Shown here: positions 1 through 8,790 of the stretch, piece after piece
Layout: the number at the start of each line of letters is the position of its first letter
Position numbering within the stretch: position 1 is the stretch's first letter
Assembly: GCA_965213935.1 (NCBI GenBank)
Contig: CBDCAO010000010.1
Location: forward strand, 372,001 to 436,000
DNA length: 64,000 nt
From: Bin52 sp965213935
GTDB taxonomy: Bacteria > Pseudomonadota > Alphaproteobacteria > Thalassobaculales > Thalassobaculaceae
Direction: 5' to 3'
Made by a program: the position numbers and the translations under genes
The notes under the pieces: generated by a model
What the model was told of the DNA's origin: nothing
Databases searched by the model: none
What the model saw: the letters and a program-made list of their open reading frames with translations, nothing else

Positions 1-376
1 TCATGGTCAGCATGGGTTCCGGGTACCACGCACCGAGAGCGAAGGTGACCGGACCACCCCAGTCATGACCCACGCAGTGCCAGGTCCGAAGTCCGAGATG
101 GCCCGAGAGCAGTCGGTGGATGTCGCCTGCCACGGTGCGCTTGTCGTAGCCTTCGGCCGGACGCGACGAGTCACCGAGGCCGCGCAGGTCCGGCGCAATG
201 ACCGGGTAGTGCTCGGCAAGCCGCTGCATCACGTCGCGCCACTCGTACCAGGTCTGCGGCCAGCCGTGCAGGAGCACGATGGGCGGTGTGGACGACGACA
301 ACTCCCCGAGGGTGACGTAGTGAATCGTCACGTCACCGAGGTCGGCGAAGCGGTGCTCGAATTCGCGGCTGGTCAT
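1..376 (-). CDS. alpha/beta hydrolase, epoxide hydrolase/dehalogenase type (3' part outside window)
   Basis: The gene starts with ATG at 376 and runs for 125 codons to the window edge without a stop, so only the N-terminal 40% or so is present. Two family motifs are visible: HGWP (residues 37-40), the oxyanion-hole loop, and GHDWGG (103-108), a nucleophile elbow with Asp105. An Asp nucleophile is typical of epoxide hydrolases and haloalkane/haloacid dehalogenases in this fold, not of esterases (Ser). The acid and His of the triad lie beyond the window. It is downstream of dgoA on the same strand with a 95-base gap and could be co-transcribed. Substrate unknown. Confidence 0.8.
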   Translation of the reverse strand, partial: MTSREFEHRFADLGDVTIHYVTLGELSSSTPPIVLLHGWPQTWYEWRDVMQRLAEHYPVIAPDLRGLGDSSRPAEGYDKRTVAGDIHRLLSGHLGLRTWHCVGHDWGGPVTFALGAWYPEPMLTM

Positions 377-471
377 GGTTCGGTGTCTCCCGGACAAGAA
401 CGGATCGATCGCGGATGCGGCGGCCGGGATATCCTGCCGGCTCGAGGTTGCAAGCGGCGGGATCCGGCAAT

Positions 472-1080
472 TCACCGGCTGCGTGCGTCATCGTAGGCGG
501 CAACGATGGCGAGCGCGCGCTGTCGCACCTCGGCGACGCCGAGATCAGGCGTGTACAAGGCCGAGCCGATCCCGAAACCGGTCACGCCCGCCCCGAGCCA
601 ATCGGCAAAGTTGGCCGGGCCCACGCCGCCGACTGCCCAGGTTTCGGTTCCTGGCGGCAGCACGGCGCGGATCGCGACAAGTCCTTCGGGACCGATCAGG
701 AACGAGGGGAAGAACTTCAGGCCGTCGGCACCGTGCCTGAGCGCGGTAAAGCACTCCGTTGCCGTCGCGACGCCCGGGCAAGACGTCATTCCCGCAGCCC
801 TTGTCGCCTCTATCACCGCGGGATTGCAGTCCGGGGAAACGACCAGGGTCCCGCCTGCATCCTTCACGGCTGTGACCTGTTCGACCGTCAGCACGGTCCC
901 GGCACCAATCTCGGCCTTGCCGTCCAGGCTGCGGGCGAGCGCGGCGATCGAGGCGAGCGGCTGCGGCGAGTTCATCGGCACCTCGATGCGCTCGATGCCG
1001 ACCTCGACCAGCGCCCGACCGATTGCGGTCACCTGGTCCGGACGCACGCCGCGCAGGATCGCGATGATGGGTCGGCTCAT
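472..1080 (-). CDS. dgoA: 2-dehydro-3-deoxy-6-phosphogalactonate aldolase
   Basis: This 202-residue protein is a class I KDPG/KDPGal aldolase: it splits 2-keto-3-deoxy-6-phosphogalactonate into pyruvate and glyceraldehyde 3-phosphate in the cytosol. The Schiff-base lysine is in GLKFFPS (Lys122), the general acid/base Glu in RIEVPMN (Glu33), and the barrel repeats IGAGTVL and GIGSALY are in place. Length is normal for the family. Its ATG overlaps the end of dgoK by four bases (ATGA), indicating translational coupling. The pairing with dgoK favours the galactonate route over the Entner-Doudoroff KDPG aldolase (Eda). No galactonate dehydratase (dgoD) is visible in the window. Confidence 0.92.
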   Translation of the reverse strand: MSRPIIAILRGVRPDQVTAIGRALVEVGIERIEVPMNSPQPLASIAALARSLDGKAEIGAGTVLTVEQVTAVKDAGGTLVVSPDCNPAVIEATRAAGMTSCPGVATATECFTALRHGADGLKFFPSFLIGPEGLVAIRAVLPPGTETWAVGGVGPANFADWLGAGVTGFGIGSALYTPDLGVAEVRQRALAIVAAYDDARSR

Positions 1081-1994
1081 GTTCCCCTCTCCGACAGTCC
1101 GCTCCAGGCGGCCTTCAGACCGGCAAGTGTCATCGCGTCACCCGACCGCCGCTCGGCACGGACACCGCGCGAGCGCAGTGCCTCGGCATAGGGCCCCGAG
1201 AGCGTCTCGGAACCGATCAGCGTGACCTGGTCGATTGCCTGCAAGGCGAGTACGCCCGCAAGTTCCAGCCCGACCAGCAGCCCGGACAGGCGCGCCCGGA
1301 ACACGGCTGGCGGCATGTCATGGAGCAGTGTCGCGGCGCGAAGCGAGAACAACTCGGCAGAAACCAGTTGTGGCCGCTCCATGGCGTCGTCGATCGCCTC
1401 CAGGTAGGCGTTACGGTCCCACGCGTCCCGCAACATGCCGTGTCTCAGCACCGAGTGCCGGGACAACAGGTCGTAGATCTCCCCCGTCATGAAGGTGCGG
1501 AATCGCTCGATCGCGCCGTTGCGCAGGTGAACCCACTTGGTGTGGGTCCCGGGCAGGCAGATCACGCCGTTGAACCCCGGAGTATCGGCGAGGAAGCCGG
1601 CGATCTGGGTTTCCTCGCCGCGCATCACGTCCGGCGGGTTCGCCTGGCTGATACCCGGCAGGATACGCACGGCGAGCCTCGGATCGCGCGCCGGCGCCAG
1701 GACCGCGTCCCGGATCCCGGGTGGCGGGCAGGGGACGACGGCGTAGGGTGCCTCGAACCAGCCCTGGCGCGCGCCGACCATGCCGCAGGCGACAACCTGC
1801 ACCACCCGGCCTGCCGGCAAGTAGGGATCGACCAGCCGAAGCAGGGCGTGCTCGAACTCGTCGGGTGCAAGCCGTCCCATGCCGTCGGCGGACGAGAGCG
1901 CGGCGGGCTCCGCCCGTGCGGGGCCCAGCACCCAGGCCCTGAGATGCGTGGTCCCCCAGTCGACCGCAATCCATTCAGGCATCTGACCGGTCAT
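1077..1994 (-). CDS. dgoK: 2-dehydro-3-deoxygalactonokinase
   Basis: The protein (305 residues) phosphorylates 2-keto-3-deoxygalactonate with ATP, supplying the substrate for the following aldolase. It begins with the phosphate-binding loop IAVDWGTTHLRAW and carries the TGTHTKWV segment and the C-terminal IGSETLSGPY segment typical of DgoK. Two starts are possible, 1994 and 1982 (MPEW); the conserved fold begins just after the second, so the first four residues are uncertain. First gene of the minus-strand dgoKA operon, divergent from the molybdenum hydroxylase operon. Confidence 0.92.
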   Translation of the reverse strand: MTGQMPEWIAVDWGTTHLRAWVLGPARAEPAALSSADGMGRLAPDEFEHALLRLVDPYLPAGRVVQVVACGMVGARQGWFEAPYAVVPCPPPGIRDAVLAPARDPRLAVRILPGISQANPPDVMRGEETQIAGFLADTPGFNGVICLPGTHTKWVHLRNGAIERFRTFMTGEIYDLLSRHSVLRHGMLRDAWDRNAYLEAIDDAMERPQLVSAELFSLRAATLLHDMPPAVFRARLSGLLVGLELAGVLALQAIDQVTLIGSETLSGPYAEALRSRGVRAERRSGDAMTLAGLKAAWSGLSERGT

Positions 1995-2116
1995 TACGCC
2001 AACCCGCAGTGAATCCGCATCCCGTGCACGGAGCCTTCCGCCGCGCGGATCCTATCTGGCCCCGGACCCTGCCACCATGTCTTCAACCAATGTCTCGCAC
2101 GGACCCGGTCACGCGA

Positions 2117-2145
2117 TTGACAGTTCGCGATGATCGGGGGCATGG
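2117..2145 (+). promoter_or_regulatory. candidate promoter of the molybdenum hydroxylase operon
   Basis: TTGACA (2117-2122) is a perfect -35 hexamer; 17 bases later GCATGG (2140-2145) is only a weak -10. It lies in the 188-base gap between divergent dgoK and the FAD subunit gene. If real, transcription starts near 2152, downstream of the ATG candidates at 2009 and 2090, which supports the unusual start proposed at 2183. Confidence 0.35.
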
Positions 2146-2182
2146 TCCGGTTCGGCAATCCCCTGGCAAAGAGGATCCGACG

Positions 2183-3040
2183 CTGATCCAGGCGGACTAT
2201 ATCAGGCCGTCCAGGCTGGACGCGGCGCTGGATGCGGTAACCTGCGGGACGGTGGTCGCCGCGGGTTGCACCGACCTGTTCGCGTCCACCACCCGGCCGG
2301 CATTGCCGGGTGAACGGGTTCTCGACATCACGGCGATCGAAGGCCTGCGCGGCATTCGCCGGACGCGCGGATCCTGGCGGATCGGACCGACCACCAGCTG
2401 GTCCGCGATCCGGTCGGCCGAATGCCTGCCGCCGGCTTTCGACGCGTTGCGTCAGGCGGCGCGCGAGGTGGGCGCGATCCAGATCCAGAATTCGGGCACC
2501 GTCGGCGGCAACCTGTGCAACGCTTCTCCGGCGGCCGACGGGGTGCCGCCCCTGCTTCTGCTCGATGCCGAGGTCGAACTGAGCTCGCGGACCCGTGAAC
2601 GCCGGATGCCGCTCTCTGACTTCATCCGGGGTCCCCGCAGGACCGCGCTGGAACCGAACGAGCTGCTGGTGGGGATCGTCATCCCGGAATCGGCGGCGCG
2701 CGGCCGATCGGTGTTCGTGAAGCTCGGCGCCCGGACCCACCTGGTGATATCCATCGCCATGGTCGCGGCCCGCCTCGAGGTGAGCGACGGCGTCATCACC
2801 CGGGCCGCGCTTTCGGTCGGGTCGTGCAGCGCCGTTGCCGTGCGGCTACCGACGGTCGAGGATGAACTCCTGGGTCGACCGGCAAGCCCCGGGACGGCGG
2901 AGAAGATCAGCGAACAGGCGATTGCCGGGGAGCTGTCGCCGATCTCCGACGTCCGGGCCGACGCCGGCTATCGACGCGCCGCCGCCGCGATCATGGTCAG
3001 GCGCGCCGTCAGGACCCTGCTCGACGGACCGGACGCGTGA
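2183..3040 (+). CDS. xanthine dehydrogenase family, FAD-binding subunit
   Basis: FAD subunit of a molybdenum hydroxylase. It passes electrons from the 2Fe-2S centres to an acceptor. The AAGCTDL loop near the N-terminus (usually AGGTDL) and TVGGNLCNASPAADGVPPLL are the FAD pyrophosphate-binding motifs. From 2183 the product is 285 residues, the usual family size (about 285-290). The start is uncertain: in-frame ATGs at 2009 and 2090 add 31-58 residues with no resemblance to the family, whereas CTG 2183 has AAGAGGA eight bases upstream and places the conserved Y-x-RP-x-x-L-x-x-AL start at residue 5. The stop overlaps the next gene (GTGA). Confidence 0.85.
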   Translation: MIQADYIRPSRLDAALDAVTCGTVVAAGCTDLFASTTRPALPGERVLDITAIEGLRGIRRTRGSWRIGPTTSWSAIRSAECLPPAFDALRQAAREVGAIQIQNSGTVGGNLCNASPAADGVPPLLLLDAEVELSSRTRERRMPLSDFIRGPRRTALEPNELLVGIVIPESAARGRSVFVKLGARTHLVISIAMVAARLEVSDGVITRAALSVGSCSAVAVRLPTVEDELLGRPASPGTAEKISEQAIAGELSPISDVRADAGYRRAAAAIMVRRAVRTLLDGPDA

Positions 3041-5772
3041 GCGGGATTGCGTTCCGGCTGAACGGCACTCCCGTGTGCCCCGACGTCTCTCCGGGTCGCC
3101 GGCTGAGCGCGGTGTTGCGCGAAGGCTGCGGTCGCCGTGACGTCAAGGTCGGATGTGACGCCGGCGACTGCGGGGCCTGCACCGTGCTGGTCGACGGCGA
3201 TCCGGTGTGTTCGTGTCTCACGCCGGCAGTCCAGGTATCCGGCCGCAGTGTGGTCACCGTGGCGGACCTGTCGCGCGCCGCCGGTCCGACGCCGCTGCAA
3301 CACGCCTTTCTGCGCCACGGGGCCGCCCAGTGCGGGATCTGTACGCCAGGCATGCTGATGGCGGCCACCGCCCTGCTCGAGGCTGACCCGGCGCCGTCGC
3401 GCAACAGTGTCTGCGAGGGACTGGCCGGCGTGCTTTGTCGGTGCACCGGCTATTCCAGCATCATCGAGGCCACCCTGGACGCGTCTCGAGCTCCACCGGT
3501 TGCGCCGATACCCGGTCCCGGCACGGCGGTCGGTGCCCGGATCGCACGGTTGGATGGAGAGCCCAAGGTCCTTGGAGCAGAGGCTTTCGGCGATGATGTC
3601 GGTCACGACGGAATGCTGCTGGTGCGCGTGGTTCGCTCGCCGCATCACGCCGCGCGGTTCGAATTCGGGGACCTCGCCGGCTGGCAGGCCCGGCACCCGG
3701 GCCTTGCCGCGGTACTCACCGCCGCCGACATCCCCGGGATCAACCGGTTCGGGGTGATACCGGAGCACGCCGACCAGCCGGCGCTGGCCGAAGGCCGGGT
3801 TCGCTTCAGGGGCGAAGCGGTGGCGCTCGTCGTGGGCATCGCCTGCGTGGTCGAGGTGCTGGACCTCGACGAATTTCCGGTCCGCTGGTTCGGTGACAAC
3901 GTCTTGCCCGACCCGGTGTCCGCGGCGGCACCCGGGGCGATGCAGGTGCACGCATCCCGGCCCGGCAACGTCCTGGTGCGTGGCCGGGTGGTGCGTGGCA
4001 ACGCCGAGGGCGCGGTCGCGGAATCAGCGCACGTGGTCGAGGCGTCGATCGCGACCGCCTTCGTCGAACACGCAGCGATCGAACCCGAAGCCGGCTGCGC
4101 CTGGCTCGAAGACGACGTGCTGGTTGTCCGGTGCTGCACCCAGTCCCCGGTCATGGATCGCGACGGTGTGAGCGACGTGCTCGGGCTGCCCCCGGACCGT
4201 GTCCGCCTGATCCCGACCGCGACCGGTGGCGGGTTCGGTGGCAAGCTCGACCTTTCGATCCAGCCCCTGGTCGGACTTGCGACCCTGGTGACCGGAGCGG
4301 CCTGCCGCATGGTCTACACCCGCCAGGAATCCATGAACGCGACCACCAAGCGGCATGCCTCGACCCTGTCGATCCGGGTCGGTGCCGACGAGACCGGTCG
4401 GGTGACCGGCATGGTGTTCCACGGAGATTTCGATACCGGGCCCTATGCGAGCTGGGGACCGACGGTTGCCACCCGGGTGCCGATTCACGCCTCGGGTCCG
4501 TACCGCACCCCGGCCTATCGGGCCACCACTTCTGCAATCCATACCAACGGGCCGATCGGAGGCGCCTTCCGCGGCTTCGGGGTCCCGCAGGCGGCGATGC
4601 TTCAGGAGACCGCCTACGACCGGCTGGCCGAGGCCTGCGGGATTGACCGGCTTGCCTTCAGGCGGCTGAATGCGCTGAGGGACGGCGACCGGTCGGTCTG
4701 CGGCCAGGTTCTCGATGTGGTCGGGGTCGATGACTGTCTGGCGGCGCTGCAGCCACGGTGGAAGCAGGTGATGGCCGAGGTCGAGGCCTTCAACCGGTCG
4801 GCCGGGGCCGTCAGGCGCGGTGTCGGGGTCGCATCGTGCTGGTACGGGTGCGGCAACACGTCGATCGCCAATCCCTCTACCATTCGGCTTGGCGTCACAC
4901 CGGATGGACGACTGCGCCTGCACCAGGGAGCTGCCGACATCGGGCAGGGGTCGAACACGGTGATCACCCAGTTCTGCGCCGACGGGCTCGGGGTCGCGGT
5001 CAGCGATTTCGAGCGAGTCGGACCGGACACGGCGCTCACACCCGACTGCGGCAAGACCTCGGCCTCGCGCCAGACCGTCATCACCGGTACCGCGGCCCTG
5101 CGGGCCGGCCGCAGTCTTCGCGGCCGGATCCTGTTGCTGACCAACATGGGAGAGGGGGCTGCAATCAGTCTCGTGGCCGGCCGGATCAGGGTGAGCGAGG
5201 GCGCCGAGGAACGCTGGCTGGATCCGGGCATCATGGAACCGGATGAACTCGGCTACGTGCTGCGGGTGGATGAGACCTACGACCCGCATACCGAACCCCT
5301 CGACGCCGACGGGCAGGGCCGTCCCTACTCGGTGTACGGATACGGGGCACAGCTGGCGGAAGTGGAGGTGGACTGCGAACTGGCAACCGTCCGGGTCAGG
5401 CACGTGACCGCGGCCCATGATCTGGGTCGGGCAGTCAATCCGTTGCTGGCCGAGGGCCAGATCGAGGGAGGCATTGCCCAGGGTCTCGGACTGGCGCTGA
5501 TGGAGGAGTACGTTGCGGGAAGGACCGAGAACCTGCACGACTATCTGATCCCGACAATCGGTGACATGCCGGATATCGAGTGCATCCTGGTCGAACGTCC
5601 GGATCCGGAAGGGCCGCTCGGGGCCCGCGGACTGGGCGAACATGTCCTGATCCCGACCGCGCCGGCCATCCTGAACGCCATCCGCCACGCGACCGGGGTC
5701 AGTCCCGAGGCTGTTCCGGTCCTGCCCCACCGCCTGTACGCTGCCCTGCGGCAACGGGACTGCCGGCGATGA
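3037..5772 (+). CDS. molybdenum hydroxylase, fused 2Fe-2S and molybdopterin-binding subunit
   Basis: A 911-residue fusion of the two other subunits of a xanthine-dehydrogenase-type enzyme. Residues 1-150 are the iron-sulfur domain: plant-type cluster Cys40, Cys45, Cys48, Cys60 and helical cluster Cys99, Cys102, Cys134, Cys136. Residues from about 165 form the molybdopterin part, with GGGFGGK, the RGFGVPQ segment and the catalytic glutamate in GARGLGE (Glu868). These enzymes hydroxylate N-heterocycles or purines using water. Together with the FAD subunit it makes a two-polypeptide enzyme, an arrangement seen in nicotinate dehydrogenase-like relatives. GTG start overlapping the previous stop; stop overlaps the next ATG. 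Substrate is inferred only from neighbours. Confidence 0.88.
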   Translation: MSGIAFRLNGTPVCPDVSPGRRLSAVLREGCGRRDVKVGCDAGDCGACTVLVDGDPVCSCLTPAVQVSGRSVVTVADLSRAAGPTPLQHAFLRHGAAQCGICTPGMLMAATALLEADPAPSRNSVCEGLAGVLCRCTGYSSIIEATLDASRAPPVAPIPGPGTAVGARIARLDGEPKVLGAEAFGDDVGHDGMLLVRVVRSPHHAARFEFGDLAGWQARHPGLAAVLTAADIPGINRFGVIPEHADQPALAEGRVRFRGEAVALVVGIACVVEVLDLDEFPVRWFGDNVLPDPVSAAAPGAMQVHASRPGNVLVRGRVVRGNAEGAVAESAHVVEASIATAFVEHAAIEPEAGCAWLEDDVLVVRCCTQSPVMDRDGVSDVLGLPPDRVRLIPTATGGGFGGKLDLSIQPLVGLATLVTGAACRMVYTRQESMNATTKRHASTLSIRVGADETGRVTGMVFHGDFDTGPYASWGPTVATRVPIHASGPYRTPAYRATTSAIHTNGPIGGAFRGFGVPQAAMLQETAYDRLAEACGIDRLAFRRLNALRDGDRSVCGQVLDVVGVDDCLAALQPRWKQVMAEVEAFNRSAGAVRRGVGVASCWYGCGNTSIANPSTIRLGVTPDGRLRLHQGAADIGQGSNTVITQFCADGLGVAVSDFERVGPDTALTPDCGKTSASRQTVITGTAALRAGRSLRGRILLLTNMGEGAAISLVAGRIRVSEGAEERWLDPGIMEPDELGYVLRVDETYDPHTEPLDADGQGRPYSVYGYGAQLAEVEVDCELATVRVRHVTAAHDLGRAVNPLLAEGQIEGGIAQGLGLALMEEYVAGRTENLHDYLIPTIGDMPDIECILVERPDPEGPLGARGLGEHVLIPTAPAILNAIRHATGVSPEAVPVLPHRLYAALRQRDCRR

Positions 5773-7229
5773 GCGTGAAGCGCGAGCAACGGCGCAGGCC
5801 GGAGAAGATCCGCTGCGATGCCTGTCCGGTCATGTGCTACGTCGCCGAAGGCCAGACCGGTGCCTGTGACCGCTACGCCAACCAGGACGGACGGATCGTT
5901 CGGTGCGATCCGCTCACCATTCTCGATCGCAGGATTGCCGCCGGCGACGAGATCACCCCCTTCCTCGCGATGCATATCGAGGACTCGGATACCGCCGGGC
6001 TGTTCGTCACCGCGGTCGGCTCGGGCACCACCTATCCCGACTACAAGCCGGCGCCTTTCGTGGTGGAACGCCGCATGGACGGGATCGATTTCGTGACCGT
6101 GGTCACGGAAGCGATCTTCTCGTACTGCGGGGCGAAGGTGAAGATCGACACCGACCGTCACATCGGACCGGAGACCGCCACGGTTCGTTCCGGTGGCGAG
6201 TCCGTCGGTCACGTGATGACGGGGGAATACGGCTCGCGCATGCTGTCGCTCGGCGGGGTCGACCACCTGACCGGCGGCAGCAAGGCGGAAGGCCGGGTAA
6301 CCTGCGAGACCCTGTTGCGGCTGTGCAACGGGGAGGCGGTCGAACTCGCAATCGAAGGCGGTTCCGACCTGGTGGTCCAGGCCGGTGAACCGCCGGTCAT
6401 CGACGGCCAGGTCGAGGCCAGGATGAGGGTGGGGTGCGGGTCGGCGGCGATCGGCATGTTTGCCTCGCAGTGGGTCGACCTGGTCGACGAAGTGGTGGTG
6501 GTCGACGACCACATCACCGGAGTGGTCTCGGAACACCAGGCCGGCAAGGTGCTGGGGTGGCCTGATACCGGAATACGGATCCGCGGGCGCCGGTCCACCC
6601 CGGGGCGCTACTTCCAGGTCGCGGGCGCCGGTCTCGGCTGGGGCGGCACCGACATTGACGATCCACTGGTGATCCTGGAGGAGTGGAATGCACGCAAGGG
6701 AGCGCGGCCTGGACTGAGCGTGCTCATGGTCTCGACCACCGGCGAGCACAGCGGCTACTACGTTCTCGACGAGAACCTGATGCCGCAGCGCCGCGACATG
6801 CCGCCTGAACTGGCCGCGTCCGTGGCCTTGATCGGCGAGAACTGCGAGCCGGCCCTGTGCACTGTCATGTTCATGGGAGGTGCGGGAGGTTCCCTGCGGT
6901 CGGGTGCAACCCGCAACCCGATCCGTCTGACCCGCTCGGTGCAGGAGGGACGGACCCGTGTGACCTGCGGCGGCGTGCCGGCCTACGTGTGGCCCGGCGG
7001 CGGGATCACCATCATGGTCGACGTGTCGCGAATGCCCGACCGGTCGTTCGGATCGGTCCCGACCCCGGCCATCGTCGCGCCGGTCGAGTTCACGGTCACC
7101 CGCGAGGAGTACCGCGCGCTGGGCGGCCACGACGAGGCGGTGCGCACGCTCGATGACATCGTGAAGAGGGGCGGCGAATACGGGGCCGACATCCGGGCAG
7201 TCCCGCCCGGCGACGACGGTGCCGGCTGA
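5769..7229 (+). CDS. 6-hydroxynicotinate reductase-like iron-sulfur protein
   Basis: The 486-residue product begins with a CxxCxxxC-x9-C cluster (Cys16, Cys19, Cys23, Cys33) followed by a long glycine-rich region with CGAKVKIDTDRHIG and CGGVPAYVWPGGGI. From memory this matches proteins annotated 6-hydroxynicotinate reductase, the ferredoxin-type enzyme that reduces 6-hydroxynicotinate to tetrahydro-6-oxonicotinate; such genes occur beside UPF0280 genes in alphaproteobacteria. ATG at 5769 overlaps the upstream stop by four bases. A longer in-frame reading from 5580 lies wholly inside the preceding gene and is rejected. The family name is fairly secure, the true substrate is not. Confidence 0.65.
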   Translation: MSVKREQRRRPEKIRCDACPVMCYVAEGQTGACDRYANQDGRIVRCDPLTILDRRIAAGDEITPFLAMHIEDSDTAGLFVTAVGSGTTYPDYKPAPFVVERRMDGIDFVTVVTEAIFSYCGAKVKIDTDRHIGPETATVRSGGESVGHVMTGEYGSRMLSLGGVDHLTGGSKAEGRVTCETLLRLCNGEAVELAIEGGSDLVVQAGEPPVIDGQVEARMRVGCGSAAIGMFASQWVDLVDEVVVVDDHITGVVSEHQAGKVLGWPDTGIRIRGRRSTPGRYFQVAGAGLGWGGTDIDDPLVILEEWNARKGARPGLSVLMVSTTGEHSGYYVLDENLMPQRRDMPPELAASVALIGENCEPALCTVMFMGGAGGSLRSGATRNPIRLTRSVQEGRTRVTCGGVPAYVWPGGGITIMVDVSRMPDRSFGSVPTPAIVAPVEFTVTREEYRALGGHDEAVRTLDDIVKRGGEYGADIRAVPPGDDGAG

Positions 7230-8064
7230 GGGATTCGCCGAACAGCCGCGCTGCCGGGTGCGGGACGGGCGCCTGTTGCTGAGCCACGGTCCCATCGACA
7301 TCATCGCCGAGGCAGAAGGGACCGGCCGGGACCAGGGGTACCGGTGTGCGTCCGAGCGGTTCGTGACCGTGTTGCCGGAACTGGTCTCGGAACTTCCGCA
7401 GCTGCGCCAGCGGGTCTCGGACAGGCTCGAGACCCACGGTCCGATCGCGCGCCGCATGGTTCGGGCGGCGCAGCTGTTCCTGCCTGTCTTCGTGACCCCG
7501 ATGGCGTGTGTCGCCGGTGCGGTTGCAGACGAGATCCTCGGCGTGATGACGGGTAAGGGTGGTATCGACAGGGCGTGGATCAACAATGGTGGCGACGTTG
7601 CGTTCTTCCTCGCTCCGGACCGGTCGATCGAGGCGTCGATCGGAAGGAGCTCCGGTACAGGGATCCGTGTCCGCTCCGATCATCCAGTGCGCGGCATCGC
7701 CACTTCGGGACGCGGCGGACGCTCCCACTCTCTCGGCATTGCCGAGAGAGTGACGGTGCTGGGCCGAAATGCCGCGGAGGCTGATGTGGCGACGACACTG
7801 ATTGCCAATGCGGTTGATCTCCCGGGTCATCCGGCGATCGGGCGGACCCCGGCCAGCCAACTGTCGCCCGACAGCGACCTGGGAGACCGCCCCGTGACCG
7901 TCTCCGTGGGACCGCTTGACGAGGCCGAGATCGCGCGCGCGCTCGACCGCGGTGCCGCCAGGGCGCGCGACTATCACGACAGGGGGTTGATCGCGGCGGC
8001 CGTCCTCGCACTCGGGGGCTCGGAACGGGTTGTCGGCGGCCTCACCGGTATCACCTCGGCCTGA
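7219..8064 (+). CDS. UPF0280 family protein (ApbE-like fold)
   Basis: The protein (281 residues, GTG start, 11-base overlap with the gene before) matches UPF0280: an ADEILGVMTGKGGIDRAWINNGGD segment and RGIATSGRGGRSHSLG are the recognisable blocks. UPF0280 belongs to the ApbE-like superfamily, whose founding member transfers FMN to target proteins; the family itself has no assigned function that I know of. Its tight coupling to the reductase suggests it modifies or assists that enzyme, for example flavin attachment, which is inference. Last gene of the operon. Confidence 0.8.
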   Translation: MPAEGFAEQPRCRVRDGRLLLSHGPIDIIAEAEGTGRDQGYRCASERFVTVLPELVSELPQLRQRVSDRLETHGPIARRMVRAAQLFLPVFVTPMACVAGAVADEILGVMTGKGGIDRAWINNGGDVAFFLAPDRSIEASIGRSSGTGIRVRSDHPVRGIATSGRGGRSHSLGIAERVTVLGRNAAEADVATTLIANAVDLPGHPAIGRTPASQLSPDSDLGDRPVTVSVGPLDEAEIARALDRGAARARDYHDRGLIAAAVLALGGSERVVGGLTGITSA

Positions 8065-8337
8065 CCTGGCGACAGCCCCGGACGTGCGGCTGTTGCGTCG
8101 ACGCACACTGCTTCGGGCGGCGTCAGATCCCGCAGGACTGCCCGTCAAGTGCGCGGGATTCGCGCGGTCAAGTGCGAATGGACCCGCGGGCAGGTCAGGC
8201 CGGACCTTGCGTGGTGAGTTCTGCGCACAGGGATGTGGATGCATGCCCGATCCAGCAGGTCCCCGCGCATGGCGGACGATCCGCTGTTTGCATCGCGACA
8301 TGGAAGCCGCTTCCACCGGCGCCTGATTTCCGTGCCG
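8065..8337. other. gap upstream of the broken PIN gene
   Basis: No convincing gene. It holds two copies of GTCAAGTGCG about 22 bases apart (around 8146 and 8168). An antitoxin gene would be expected just before 8338, but no complete one can be read; any remnant is too decayed to name. Confidence 0.4.
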
Positions 8338-8790
8338 ATGCTCGTCTGCGACACTTCGGTGCTGATCGACCTCGAACGGGCGTCATTCCTCGAGCCCGTC
8401 TGCCGTTCGACGTCGCCGTCCCCGACTTGCTCTACGAGCGCGAACTCGGGGAACACGGTGGACCGGCACTGATCGACATGGGCTCCGCATCGAGGAAATG
8501 GACGGCGCGGCGGTGACCCAGGCTCTCGGGCAACGCCGCGCGCGGCGCACCCTCTGCCTTCCTGACAGCCTCGCGCTCGCCCTGTCCGGGGCCAGGTCAT
8601 GGACACTGCTCTGCGCAGACGGCTCGCAACGCGCCCTGGCCTTGGCGGAGCCGGTCGAGTGCCATGGTGACCTCTGGCTCCTCGATCGTCTGCATGAACA
8701 AGTGTTTCGGGTCGGGGAGACGCGAACAGATTGCAGGCAGGCCGTCCCGCGCCATCGGGCATCCGGGCGCGTTCCCTATTTTGCCGAAAT
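8338..8790 (+). pseudogene. PIN-domain (VapC-like) toxin gene with two frameshifts
   Basis: Three consecutive pieces in three different frames together read as one PIN-domain ribonuclease. Piece 1 from ATG 8338 gives MLVCDTSVLIDLERASF with the first catalytic Asp. Piece 2, from about 8398, gives LPFDVAVPDLLYERELGEHG with the conserved Glu. Piece 3, from about 8490, gives LCLPDSLALALSG, LLCADGSQRALA and HGDLWLLDRL, the later acidic sites and the C-terminal signature of this PIN subgroup. Shifts fall near 8400 and 8490. The 3' end runs into the oppositely oriented monooxygenase gene. Non-functional as it stands. Confidence 0.8.

Noticed and set aside
4024..5754. A 576-codon minus-strand frame inside the molybdenum subunit gene
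   Set aside because: Antisense shadow of a gene with all cofactor motifs.
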